Source: a virus | IMG/VR virus record: IMGVR_UViG_3300021956_000714 | Location: 1 to 32,524 of that record | Direction: 5' to 3' (one strand) | DNA length: 32,524 nt | In this document: in pieces, positions 1 through 7,650 of the stretch | Position numbering within the stretch: position 1 is the first letter of the stretch | Layout of the letters: the number at the start of each line of letters is the position of its first letter | Notes under the pieces: model-generated | The model's database searches: none | Seen by the model: only the letters and a program-made list of their open reading frames with translations | What the model was told of the DNA's origin: nothing | Position numbers and translations under genes: made by a program

Positions 1-1
1 A

Positions 2-139
2 ATTAAGGGTGATTCTGGCATTTATAAACTGCTGAATAATCTCGGTTTTGACAATATCCACCGCCGAGTTTCTTGGGAAGGCGCTTATAAGCATGAACAG
101 AACAGAGTAGATAAGGATTTGGGCGGCAAAAATGGATAG
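2..139 (+). CDS. C-terminal end of a possible methyltransferase (partial)
   Basis: An open frame enters from the left edge and stops with TAG at 137-139, leaving 45 residues. The visible part contains LLNNLGFDNIHRRVSW, a pattern typical of the last helix and strand of class I SAM-dependent methyltransferases, where a helix is followed by 'GF..I'. The minus-strand methyltransferase at 3679-4254 has a comparable 'MGFRNIENV' tail. No catalytic motif is in view, so the family call is an inference. The frame overlaps the next gene by 8 nt, which implies they belong to one operon. Confidence 0.4.
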   Translation: MKGDSGIYKLLNNLGFDNIHRRVSWEGAYKHEQNRVDKDLGGKNG

Positions 140-590
140 GGTTGTATTTTGTCCATCTATGGACGACATTAACGAGGCAGAAAAAATTGCTAAAGAATGG
201 TCTTTGCCAATCCAAATTGGAGACTCCGATAGAACCACTGAAATGGAATTTGATAAAACTAAAGTAGGTGTTGTTTTGATACCAGTATACCGCGGGTTTG
301 ATGAATTCCCGCCAGTTATTAAACCAAGCAAATCTATTTCTTTTAATTACTATGATGATTTTGTTGACTGCTCAAAACTTGATTTTATTCTTTCTATGAA
401 GAATTCGCTAGTCGGTAAAACATTCAAGATGAATGTAATAAATCACGACCTGCACCACTGTTCTCTGCCATCATTTTTTGAGTCAGAAGGTTTTTACTCT
501 ATTTCAGTATTTTCAGAGTCTTTGAAGATTATGGAGATAGACTTTGCTGTATCTAATGGAGAAGAATCAGAAATAGGTTCATATGCTTAA
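132..590 (+). CDS. Hypothetical protein, 152 aa
   Basis: I do not recognise this protein. It has no signal peptide or membrane segment. The N-terminus (MDRVVFCPSMDD) and the central VGVVLIPVYRG look like buried beta strands of a small alpha/beta protein, and there is an HDLHHC cluster near residue 107 that could bind metal. It overlaps the preceding methyltransferase-like gene by 8 nt and the following 2OG oxygenase gene by 8 nt, so it is probably co-translated with them. The tight overlaps and long open frame support a real gene. The function is unknown. Confidence 0.7.
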   Translation: MDRVVFCPSMDDINEAEKIAKEWSLPIQIGDSDRTTEMEFDKTKVGVVLIPVYRGFDEFPPVIKPSKSISFNYYDDFVDCSKLDFILSMKNSLVGKTFKMNVINHDLHHCSLPSFFESEGFYSISVFSESLKIMEIDFAVSNGEESEIGSYA

Positions 591-1281
591 ATACGCAGGG
601 AAAAAGTCCGAGCACATTGCCTTTATTGATGGTTTGATAACAGAGGAATGCTGTGAAGAATTAATCCAAGAATGTATTAAGAACTACGGACAGTTTTTTT
701 CCTATGGTCCCACAATGGGTGGCTTTAATCCGAGCATTAAGTCATCAATGGACTTTAATTTTTCCCCAGAGAATTATGAATCAATAGGTGTTCAGTCTCA
801 GTCGCTAAATAAAAATTACTTTGAGATTCAGAGTGCAGTTTCGTCAGCGATTTCATTATATGTAGAGGCATTCCCAGACCTTCAACAGGCGCCAGTTTTA
901 TATGACACTGGATTTAGGCTTCAGCACTATGTAAAAAACGGTGGTTTTTATAGGGTCCATCACGATGGTTCCCCGTGGGTTTCGTATCCAACCAATAAGC
1001 GCGTATTGGCAGTAATTGTATATTTGAATACAGTTGAAAAAGGTGGTGGAACTAAGTTCATAGAGCATGATTTATCAATTGATGCAGTTGCTGGAAGAGT
1101 TGCCGTATTCCCAGCATCGTGGACCCATCCACACGCTGGTCTTGTGTCTATTTCTAGTGATAAATGGATAATTAGTTCTTTTATACACTGCGATGAACCA
1201 AATAAAAATCAATCCTCGGAAATAGCGCCGAGAGAAGTATCAAATGAAGAATTGGATAATATTTTAAATGTACGAATTTAA
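583..1281 (+). CDS. 2-oxoglutarate/Fe(II) oxygenase, prolyl 4-hydroxylase-like
   Basis: A 232-residue protein with the double-stranded beta-helix signature of the P4Hc family. An HxD pair (His126, Asp128, in YRVHHDGS) is followed by VLAVIVYLN and GGGTKF, then a distal His (His184 in THPHAG) and a Lys ten residues later (Lys194) in the position that normally binds the 2-oxoglutarate carboxylate. All the residues needed for Fe(II)/2OG chemistry appear present, so it should be active. Enzymes of this type hydroxylate proline or other side chains and, in phages, occasionally nucleobases or sugars; the substrate here cannot be read from sequence. It overlaps both neighbours (8 nt upstream, 14 nt downstream) within a putative modification operon. 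Confidence 0.85.
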   Translation: MLKYAGKKSEHIAFIDGLITEECCEELIQECIKNYGQFFSYGPTMGGFNPSIKSSMDFNFSPENYESIGVQSQSLNKNYFEIQSAVSSAISLYVEAFPDLQQAPVLYDTGFRLQHYVKNGGFYRVHHDGSPWVSYPTNKRVLAVIVYLNTVEKGGGTKFIEHDLSIDAVAGRVAVFPASWTHPHAGLVSISSDKWIISSFIHCDEPNKNQSSEIAPREVSNEELDNILNVRI

Positions 1282-2029
1282 CTCAAATGACGATAGTAAA
1301 TACATAGATATCTACTGGGCTCCATATTGGAACCAGACACTTGCTTTTGACCTGAATCATCTATACCCATCTCCATACTCGCTATATAGCGAATGTGTTA
1401 AGAACTACGTTGGGAATCAGCAGAGAGACACATTTATTAAGTGCCCTGCTGTATCTAGCAAGATGAAGAACATCTTCGTTTTTAACAATTTAGTTAAAAA
1501 TCATACGACATACGTTGATGGTCAGGTGTATTACGACAACCCAGAAATATTGCAGACTCCAAGTTCAATTCTGCACCAGCCAACGCTAAAAGATAATATG
1601 CTTGTGAACTTTGAGTATTCACTTCTGCTTTTTTCTGAGGAAAGCGTTATGGCATCAATGACCTCTCCATACTTTCATAATGTTGAGAGTAGTAAATATG
1701 GGTCAATAGTTCCTGGGCAATTTGATATTGGCAAGTGGTATAGACCATTTAATGCAGAGTTCAATCTCTGGAACGGCGTGAATGAATTAAAGATAAATCA
1801 CGATGAACCACTTATGTATATTGAGTTCCATACGGATAAAAAGATTAGACTGCATCGTTACCAAGTTACAAAAAGACTTAGCACAATCGCACTATCTCTC
1901 ATTCAGTTAAATCCACTGCCAAGATTTTCAAAATTGACAGAAAAGTACGATATATTCAAGCGTGCTGGGCTGCGCAATCAAATACTTAGAGAAATCAAAA
2001 GCAATATAGTTGAAACTCAATGCGACTAA
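1268..2029 (+). CDS. Hypothetical protein, 253 aa
   Basis: No family is recognised with confidence. The protein is soluble-looking, rich in Tyr, Asn and aromatic residues, with YWAPYWNQ near the N-terminus and a basic C-terminal segment (residues about 215-245) that could form helices. I have an impression of similar unnamed proteins next to oxygenase genes in marine or freshwater phages, but cannot verify it. The chosen ATG lies 14 nt inside the end of the 2OG oxygenase gene. The upstream Shine-Dalgarno is weak, so translational coupling is likely. A role with the neighbouring oxygenase is inferred from position only. Confidence 0.65.
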   Translation: MYEFNSNDDSKYIDIYWAPYWNQTLAFDLNHLYPSPYSLYSECVKNYVGNQQRDTFIKCPAVSSKMKNIFVFNNLVKNHTTYVDGQVYYDNPEILQTPSSILHQPTLKDNMLVNFEYSLLLFSEESVMASMTSPYFHNVESSKYGSIVPGQFDIGKWYRPFNAEFNLWNGVNELKINHDEPLMYIEFHTDKKIRLHRYQVTKRLSTIALSLIQLNPLPRFSKLTEKYDIFKRAGLRNQILREIKSNIVETQCD

Positions 2030-2054
2030 TTAACTTTTAGAAATGGAGAACTAA

Positions 2055-2513
2055 ATGAATAGGTCATGCGGAACGTGTACAAGGTGCTGTGAGGGGTACT
2101 TCTCTGGAGAAATAAACGGTCATGTCTTTTATAATGGAAGACCATGCCACTATGTCAGCACAGGCGTGGGTTGTACTATCCACGAGGAAAGACCAGAGAT
2201 GTGCAGGGTTTTTGAGTGTGGCTGGATACAGGACCCACGCATACCAGAGTGGCTAAAGCCAGAATTGTCAAATGTCATAATTGCATATCCAGTTATTGAC
2301 GATATTCCATACATGTCTGTGCTTGAATCTGGAGAAAATATCAGCGCCTCAACGCTGAGTTGGGTCATACTTTTTGCTTTAGAGAATTCATATAACCTTC
2401 TCTATGAGGTTAATGGCGGACAGAATGTTATAGGTTCGCGAGAATTCATCGTTGCTTACGAGAATAGCAAGAGGAAAAAAGACTCAATAAAATACACTGA
2501 TATTTCGCAGTAA
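2055..2513 (+). CDS. YkgJ-type Cys-cluster (Zn/Fe-binding) protein
   Basis: A 152-residue protein that starts with a dense cysteine cluster, C5-x2-C8-x2-C11-C12, followed by C31, C40 and the characteristic RPEMCRVFEC (C50, C55). This CxxCxxCC plus RPxxCRxxxC arrangement defines the YkgJ-like family (putative zinc- or iron-chelating domain). The biochemical role of the family is poorly defined; some members sit beside oxygenases or methyltransferases. The start is supported by a GGAG sequence (in atggagaac) about 8 nt before the ATG. It lies directly downstream of the oxygenase group and may deliver or hold metal for it, which is inference. Confidence 0.75.
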   Translation: MNRSCGTCTRCCEGYFSGEINGHVFYNGRPCHYVSTGVGCTIHEERPEMCRVFECGWIQDPRIPEWLKPELSNVIIAYPVIDDIPYMSVLESGENISASTLSWVILFALENSYNLLYEVNGGQNVIGSREFIVAYENSKRKKDSIKYTDISQ

Positions 2514-2527
2514 TTATCTGACGGCCA

Positions 2528-2544
2528 TATAGTTGTGCTATCAT
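2528..2544 (+). promoter_or_regulatory. Putative promoter for the glycosyltransferase gene
   Basis: The 80-nt gap before the glycosyltransferase contains TATAGT at 2528-2533 and, further on, TGCTATCAT, an extended -10 (TG, one base, then TATCAT at 2539-2544). No convincing -35 box is seen at 17 nt from the second hexamer. Transcription from it would give a leader of about 40 nt ending in a purine-rich ribosome site (aggaag) before the ATG at 2594. Confidence 0.4.
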
Positions 2545-2593
2545 CGTATGATATTTACAGATAGGCACTTTGTAAAACAACATAGGAAGAAAA

Positions 2594-3682
2594 ATGGACG
2601 CGAACCCAAATATTGCATTTTTAACATTTGACTGGTCTTGGGGAACAAAACCACTTCAGCCAAATGGTTGTGCTTGGTATCGCTGTATGCTTCCATCTAA
2701 TGAGTTGAAAAAACATGGGTTCGGAACTGGATTAGGTTTTCCAGGATTTAATGATGAATTTGGATTTGGCCTAATGGTTGAAGATAATAAGGCAATTCAT
2801 GGTTGGGACGTAATTGTATTCAAACTAATTATGCATCAGCGAATTCTTGATGCAATGGAAAAAGCAAAAGAACTTGGCCAGACGATTGTCGTAGATATTG
2901 ATGACTGGCATGACGGTCTAGATAAAACAAATCGTGCGTATCAGGTCACAGACCCAGAAAATAGCCCCGAGAATAACCGAGATATTTATAATAAAATTAT
3001 CTCTTTGGCAGATGCGATAATTGTGTCAACCCCATTCCTCGGAGACTATTACTCAAAGATGAACAAAAATGTCTATATGGTCAGAAATGGAATTGACCTA
3101 GACAGATGGAACCAACGTAAAATTTCTTACACGGAAAAGCCAGTTGTTGGTTGGGTTGGTGCTACACCTTGGCGCTCAAAAGACCTTGAATCAGTCGCTC
3201 ATTCTGTTGGCAAGTTTATAAATGAAAACAAACTACCATTCCACCATTCTGGGCATACAACTGCGAGTGATGCACCATTTGCACATAGCCAATTAGAGAT
3301 TGACGGCGTAAATGTAACAACTATGCCATTAGTCCCAATTCTTGATTACCCAAAATTATTTGAACCGATTGATATCGGTATTGTTCCATTAAATGATGTT
3401 CCTTTTAACCATGCAAAATCATTCATCAAGGGCCTTGAGTATGCTGCTGCTGGCGTTCCTTTTATTGCTTCATATTCGCCAGAGTATCAATATCTAGCAG
3501 ATTCTGGAGTTGGAAGAGTTGCAAGAACTGAAAAGGAATGGGAATATCATCTTTCAGAATTAATGGACCCACAAATGAGAGAAGATGAAGCAGCCGTAAA
3601 TCTTGAGAATGTAAAAAAACTGTTCACCATGAATGTTCGTGGGGAAGAATGGGCATCTACATATTTAGAAATTGCAGATTAA
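2594..3682 (+). CDS. GT-B fold glycosyltransferase (GT4-like)
   Basis: A 362-residue protein with a two-domain glycosyltransferase layout. The N-terminal half has NGCAWYRCMLPSNELKKHG and the VDIDDWHDGL strand-loop (residues 100-109) often seen in phage and bacterial GT-B enzymes, followed by ADAIIVSTPFL and VRNGIDLDRW, the usual hinge before the donor-binding domain. The C-terminal half has VVGWVGATPWRSKDL and then FIKGLEYAAAGVPFIAS, the donor-sugar-binding motif with its conserved Glu. Length is normal for GT4-like enzymes. The donor and acceptor are unknown; phage decoration, host-surface alteration or modified DNA are all possible. Its stop codon overlaps the end of the convergent minus-strand methyltransferase by 4 nt. 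Confidence 0.85.
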   Translation: MDANPNIAFLTFDWSWGTKPLQPNGCAWYRCMLPSNELKKHGFGTGLGFPGFNDEFGFGLMVEDNKAIHGWDVIVFKLIMHQRILDAMEKAKELGQTIVVDIDDWHDGLDKTNRAYQVTDPENSPENNRDIYNKIISLADAIIVSTPFLGDYYSKMNKNVYMVRNGIDLDRWNQRKISYTEKPVVGWVGATPWRSKDLESVAHSVGKFINENKLPFHHSGHTTASDAPFAHSQLEIDGVNVTTMPLVPILDYPKLFEPIDIGIVPLNDVPFNHAKSFIKGLEYAAAGVPFIASYSPEYQYLADSGVGRVARTEKEWEYHLSELMDPQMREDEAAVNLENVKKLFTMNVRGEEWASTYLEIAD

Positions 3683-4254
3683 GGGTGATTTGTAAACCTT
3701 AAGCACAATTGCCATTCTGCTTTTCCGACTACTGGCCATGTTAGCCCAGGAACGTGATTATCATTCCATGAGTTTCCATTAAGTATTTTGTCAAAAACAT
3801 TTTCAATATTTCGGAATCCCATTTTGACTAACAAATCTTGAATGCGCTTTTCATGTGCGTTCCAGTGATGGGTTGCACCATCCCACCACTCCACATCCTG
3901 AAGATGTTCTGGTGCCACTTCCGCATGCTCCATGACTGATTCAACTAGCCACCATGGCATAGAACCTTGATGCCATAGATTAATGGTCTTATAAACGTCT
4001 GGACAGATAATTAGCATTGGGGCATCTGGTTTTGCGACACGGGACATGTCGTTTATAAATTCTGGTACATCGTGCCAATGAATATGTTCAAGAACATGGC
4101 TCATAAATACGGCGTCAAAAGTATTATCTTCAAATGGGTATGGCTTTCCAGGTTCTACGCGAATATCTGGTTTAGTGTCTGCATTTTCCCAGACATCTGT
4201 ATTTACCCAACCTTTTGCGTAATGTGTTCCACATCCTGCATTTAATAATTTCAC
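3679..4254 (-). CDS. Class I SAM-dependent methyltransferase
   Basis: A 191-residue protein that starts directly with the SAM-binding loop (LLNAGCGTHY, residues 3-12). It continues with NTDVW as the acidic ribose-binding strand, PYPFEDNTFDAVFMSHVLEHI as motif II/III, and LIICPDVY after it. This matches the Methyltransf_11 type of small-molecule or sugar methyltransferase; the absence of an N-terminal domain is normal for these compact forms. It forms a minus-strand pair with the PhyH-like gene, with an ATGA overlap of 4 nt, and converges on the glycosyltransferase. Tailoring of a sugar together with the neighbouring glycosyltransferase is a reasonable but unproven role. Confidence 0.8.
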   Translation of the reverse strand: MKLLNAGCGTHYAKGWVNTDVWENADTKPDIRVEPGKPYPFEDNTFDAVFMSHVLEHIHWHDVPEFINDMSRVAKPDAPMLIICPDVYKTINLWHQGSMPWWLVESVMEHAEVAPEHLQDVEWWDGATHHWNAHEKRIQDLLVKMGFRNIENVFDKILNGNSWNDNHVPGLTWPVVGKAEWQLCLRFTNHP

Positions 4255-5021
4255 GAGACAGGTCCCCCTTCAAGTGGGAAATACCATCCAGCATTATGTT
4301 TTTCTGCTGTCGGCATATCTTGGCGATGATTGATTCCTGAGTAATGCGCAATTAAGGATTTGCGCGGCATCCCAGGAACTTTTGGCTCAGAACCGCGATG
4401 AAGCAAGCGACCGTGCCAAAACAAAGTATCTCCACGCTCTGGAAGATAAGTGATTACCTCGGCGTTGCGTTTTTCAATTTCTTCTTCAAATATCGGCGTC
4501 AGGATTCTTTCACTATGTTTTGGCCATGTATGGTCTTGTTCGTCTGGACCAAGTGCTGCAAGAATTTTTTCTCGGGTTACAACTGGCCATCTATGCGAAC
4601 CACGAACAAATTGAAACGGTCCAGAATCTGGATGGATTGTTTCAAGGGCAATCCAAACAGCAACATAGTAATCACCAACATGTGGTGGGTTTAGATACGT
4701 ATCTTGATGCCAGTTACGACGAGTTGTGACCCATCCAGTCAGATTTAAATGAACTGCTGCAGGCTCACCGATGAGGTCAGCCATAGTGTCATTAATACCG
4801 CTATAAGTGAGAATGTCCATGACCTCTGGATGGCGACGATAAGGAGTGCAGTCAGGCCACCCACTAGGGCGCTCAGCGTTATTCTCCATCCAGCACGTCT
4901 CATAGTTGACCATTAAATCTTCTGGGATTAAGTTTTTCTTAATAACAAATCCATCTGCGTTCCAATCTTTTGGACTCGGTTCAGGCGCTGGAATTGTCAA
5001 ATCTTCTAATGTCAAGGCCAT
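4251..5021 (-). CDS. Phytanoyl-CoA dioxygenase (PhyH)-like 2OG/Fe(II) oxygenase
   Basis: A 256-residue PhyH-family protein. It has DWNADGFVIKKNLIPEDL at the N-terminus, the iron ligands His105 and Asp107 (NWHQDTYL), SGPFQFVRGSHRWP, the distal ligand His208 (LLHRGS) and Arg220, which fits the 2-oxoglutarate-binding arginine. The set of residues looks complete. Family members hydroxylate small molecules, lipids or natural products. This is the second 2OG oxygenase of this block, from a different subfamily than the gene at 583. It is the first gene of a two-gene minus-strand operon and is transcribed divergently from the surface-protein gene at 5113. Confidence 0.85.
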   Translation of the reverse strand: MALTLEDLTIPAPEPSPKDWNADGFVIKKNLIPEDLMVNYETCWMENNAERPSGWPDCTPYRRHPEVMDILTYSGINDTMADLIGEPAAVHLNLTGWVTTRRNWHQDTYLNPPHVGDYYVAVWIALETIHPDSGPFQFVRGSHRWPVVTREKILAALGPDEQDHTWPKHSERILTPIFEEEIEKRNAEVITYLPERGDTLFWHGRLLHRGSEPKVPGMPRKSLIAHYSGINHRQDMPTAEKHNAGWYFPLEGGPVS

Positions 5022-5112
5022 ACAATAAGCGTACCATATAGTCTTATTAGTTTATTTTTACTCACAGGGCTATAAGGGCTATCTAATAAAATAGTTTTAT
5101 TATATAACGGTT
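5022..5112. promoter_or_regulatory. Divergent intergenic control region with palindrome and direct repeats
   Basis: This 91-nt gap separates the minus-strand PhyH operon from the plus-strand surface protein. It contains AGGGCTAT twice (5066-5073 and 5075-5082, spacing 9 nt). It also contains a perfect 8-bp inverted repeat, TAATAAAA, TAG, TTTTATTA, at 5084-5102. The palindrome leads into TATATA at 5101-5106, six nt before the ATG at 5113. On the minus strand TATATG lies 13 nt before the PhyH start. The arrangement suits a repressor or activator site governing both directions, but the AT-richness weakens the palindrome as evidence. Confidence 0.45.
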
Positions 5113-7581
5113 ATGAGACTTCGCCGAGGATTTTGGATAGTTATCCCAGCACTTCTTCTGGCATTGTTCGGACCGATTTCGTCAGCAAAGGCAGATACCT
5201 TCACGACCACTGGTGCAAATGATTATTTCTTCACCCTAGAACAACCTCAGTTATTTACCGTTCGCGCATTTGCTCAGCAGTATGGCATTGACTCAATGTT
5301 GTGGCTTTATAACTCCAATAATCAAATGCTTGCCGCAAACGATGACTGGTATGGACTTGACTCATATATCTCAAGAAATCTTGATGCTGGCGTATACAGA
5401 TTGCGAACTGGAGTCTGCTGCGGAGACCCTAATCGTTGGTATGGAACATCGTATGTAATTGATGTCAACATCACCCCATCAAATGCTCCGTCTACAACGA
5501 CAACAACTAGTACTACCAGCACGACAACTACTAGTACAACCACGACTACTACGACCACGACTACTACGACCACGACTACTACGACCACGACTACCACCAC
5601 AACGACGATTCCGCCGACCACAACAACGCTTCCTCCGCTCGCGATGAATACACCAACAAATCTTCGCGCCGTTCCGCAAGACGGGAATGTTTGGCTTTCC
5701 TGGGATGCCCCTCAAGGCGGTAATGGATATGCCTCACCAGAGCGCTATGCGGTATTTTTTAGCGACGACAACTGGGCTACATCATATGCAATTGCTTCGT
5801 ATTCAACATCTGCAACTGTTTACAACTTGACAAATGGAACTCCATATCAATTCAGAGTTCGTGCGGATAATGATACGCTTCATGTTTACTCATCAATGGT
5901 TGAAACATTTACGGTGAGCGCAACACCGATTGCTCCGACATTTAGCGGTGGCGGATGTGGACCGTACAGCAGAATAGTGGTCACTGGTACATCTAACGGT
6001 GCTGTTTGGGGAAGTGGTCCATTCACCGATGATTCAAATTTTGGTGCTGCTGCAGTTCATGCTGGATTGATTTCCGTTGGACAGACAGCAACTATTGAAC
6101 CTTACGGAGTTAATAATTATCCGTACTATGAAGGCTCAACAAGAAATGGAGTTGAAACCGCTACATGGGATAGTGATTGGTGTGGTTATTACATCAAGAT
6201 TGCTGGAACAGCAACACCTAATTTCCAGTATGTAGCGCCAACGACTACTACAACTACCACCACTTCAACTACTACGACTACAGAGCCTCAGACTACTACT
6301 ACTACTACTACTACTACGACAGAGCCTCAGTCCACTACAACCACGGCTGCAACCACGTCAACAACAACAACGACGGAAGTGCCGACAACGACCACACAGC
6401 CAGCGGTTGTAGTCGCCCCTGTAGCGCCTGAGCCAGAGACCACAGTCCCAGAAGAGACCACGACAACCACAGAGGTCCCGCTGCCTGAAGAAACAACCAC
6501 AACAACGACAGAGCCAGAAATGGTAACGACAACAACTGAACCATCCCCTGATACTACAGTTGATATGCAGGAATTAGACCAGTTACCAGATTCGCAGCCC
6601 CTGGATGCTGCAACTTTGAATGCAATTATTGACAATGTAACTTTAGATAAAAATATATCTGCAGCCGAAGCAAGCGCAGTTCTTGTTGATGTATTAAATG
6701 CTGACATACCAGCAGAACAACTACAACAAGTTATGGATGCCGTGTTCAGTGAATCAGCATCTCAAGAACAGGTAGCCGCCGTTGTAAGCAATTTGCTTGA
6801 ACAGGACCTATCAAGTAGCGAACTTGCCGCAGTATTTAATGCCGTATTTGATGCCGACTTATCAGCCGAAGAAACTGTCGCTTTGGCTGGAAAAATCCTT
6901 GAAGCACCATTGAGTACCGAAGAATTCACCACTGTAGTTAATGCAATCTTTGACGAAAAAGTATCAGATGACGTTTTGCTTGGAACATTTGACGCAATTC
7001 TTAGTACGGAATTAGATGGTGAAAAATTTGCCGAAGTAGTTAATGTGCTTGAAAATGCAACTATTAGTAATGACCAAGTATCAAAAGTTGTTGATTTGAT
7101 TATCGGACAAGATGGAGGGGTTTCTAGTGACCAAGCAACAGAGTTGGCGACCAGCGCAAAAGTCCTTGAAAGCATTGACGCATCACAAGCAACTGAAGTG
7201 TTTGACGCGGTCGTCGTTGCCGAGGTCTCGCTGGAAGCGGGGCAAGCGATATCAGAGGCCCTTGCCAACGCCCCAGTAGATGTTAAAAATGCTTTTCAAG
7301 AACAAATAAATGTTTTTGCGGGAGTGTTTGATACCTATGTCCCACTTGGTTCATCAATCAATGTAGGCACAAGAAGGACGCTTGTCGCTGCAGGAGCGGC
7401 TGTAGCAGCCGTTGGAGCCGCTAGTGCACCTACCCCTTCTGGAGGCAATTCTGGCCCTTCTGGAGGCTCTGGAGGCCCTTCTGGAGGCAGTTCAGGTGGT
7501 GGTGGGGATGTTCCAACACCAGATAAGAAAAACAGTGCCAAAAAACAACGCCGTACGCGTCGGCGCGCCCGCGTAAAGTAG
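5113..7581 (+). CDS. Secreted multidomain surface protein (PPC-like, Fn3, LCCL-like, 17-residue repeats)
   Basis: An 822-residue protein with a clear signal peptide (residues 1-28: RLRR, a hydrophobic core, then SSAKAD). Next comes a beta domain resembling bacterial pre-peptidase C-terminal domains (about 29-120), a pure Thr/Ser linker (about 126-175), an Fn3-like domain (about 178-270) and an LCCL-like domain (about 276-365, with WGSGPFTDDSNFGAAAVHAG). After these are a second Thr/Pro/Glu linker, thirteen helical repeats of 17-18 residues (497-721), a hydrophobic alanine-rich segment (about 755-772), a Gly/Ser/Pro stretch and a strongly basic tail. It is built like an actinobacterial cell-surface adhesin and is unusual beside tail and lysis genes. 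It could be a virion decoration, an adhesin or a host-derived gene; function is not established. Confidence 0.75.
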   Translation: MRLRRGFWIVIPALLLALFGPISSAKADTFTTTGANDYFFTLEQPQLFTVRAFAQQYGIDSMLWLYNSNNQMLAANDDWYGLDSYISRNLDAGVYRLRTGVCCGDPNRWYGTSYVIDVNITPSNAPSTTTTTSTTSTTTTSTTTTTTTTTTTTTTTTTTTTTTTTIPPTTTTLPPLAMNTPTNLRAVPQDGNVWLSWDAPQGGNGYASPERYAVFFSDDNWATSYAIASYSTSATVYNLTNGTPYQFRVRADNDTLHVYSSMVETFTVSATPIAPTFSGGGCGPYSRIVVTGTSNGAVWGSGPFTDDSNFGAAAVHAGLISVGQTATIEPYGVNNYPYYEGSTRNGVETATWDSDWCGYYIKIAGTATPNFQYVAPTTTTTTTTSTTTTTEPQTTTTTTTTTTEPQSTTTTAATTSTTTTTEVPTTTTQPAVVVAPVAPEPETTVPEETTTTTEVPLPEETTTTTTEPEMVTTTTEPSPDTTVDMQELDQLPDSQPLDAATLNAIIDNVTLDKNISAAEASAVLVDVLNADIPAEQLQQVMDAVFSESASQEQVAAVVSNLLEQDLSSSELAAVFNAVFDADLSAEETVALAGKILEAPLSTEEFTTVVNAIFDEKVSDDVLLGTFDAILSTELDGEKFAEVVNVLENATISNDQVSKVVDLIIGQDGGVSSDQATELATSAKVLESIDASQATEVFDAVVVAEVSLEAGQAISEALANAPVDVKNAFQEQINVFAGVFDTYVPLGSSINVGTRRTLVAAGAAVAAVGAASAPTPSGGNSGPSGGSGGPSGGSSGGGGDVPTPDKKNSAKKQRRTRRRARVK
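5542..5595 (+). repeat. 15-bp tandem repeat encoding poly-Thr
   Basis: Three exact copies of ACGACTACTACGACC occupy 5542-5556, 5557-5571 and 5572-5586, followed by a partial copy. They encode part of an uninterrupted threonine run. Because the unit is a multiple of three, copy changes would lengthen or shorten the linker without breaking the frame. Confidence 0.85.
6292..6315 (+). repeat. (ACT)8 trinucleotide microsatellite
   Basis: Eight consecutive ACT codons within the second threonine-rich linker of the surface protein. Such a run is prone to slipped-strand length change while keeping the reading frame. Confidence 0.85.
6601..7275 (+). repeat. Tandem 17-residue helical repeats (protein-level)
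   Basis: Read in frame, nine successive units of exactly 17 residues run from 6655 to 7113, for example IPAEQLQQVMDAVFSES, LSSSELAAVFNAVFDAD and LSTEEFTTVVNAIFDEK. They are preceded by an 18-residue unit (6601-6654) and followed, after two glycines, by one 18-residue and two more 17-residue units to 7275. The consensus is roughly hydrophobic-Ser-x-Glu-Glu/Gln-x3-Val-x2-Ala-Val/Ile-Phe/Leu-x-Ala/Glu-Asp. The DNA units have diverged, so this is an old, selected repeat rather than a recent expansion. Confidence 0.85.
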
Positions 7582-7650
7582 CCGACCCCTCCTATACCAG
7601 TGGCTAATGATTAAATAAAATTACCATTCCCACTTGGTAAGGATATAGAT

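Noticed and set aside
5322-5621. Minus-strand poly-valine reading frame opposite the Thr linker
   Set aside because: It is the reverse complement of ACN codons and has no ribosome site or domain.
5500-5640. CRISPR-like appearance of the ACGACTACT repeats
   Set aside because: Units are contiguous, 15 bp, without spacers, and encode threonine in frame.
6327-7268. Minus-strand open frames over the surface protein
   Set aside because: Composition mirrors the plus-strand repeats; no signals support translation.
7581-7650. ACCAGTGG / CCACTTGGT imperfect inverted repeat as a terminator
   Set aside because: 27-nt loop, a bulge and no T-run; too weak to call.
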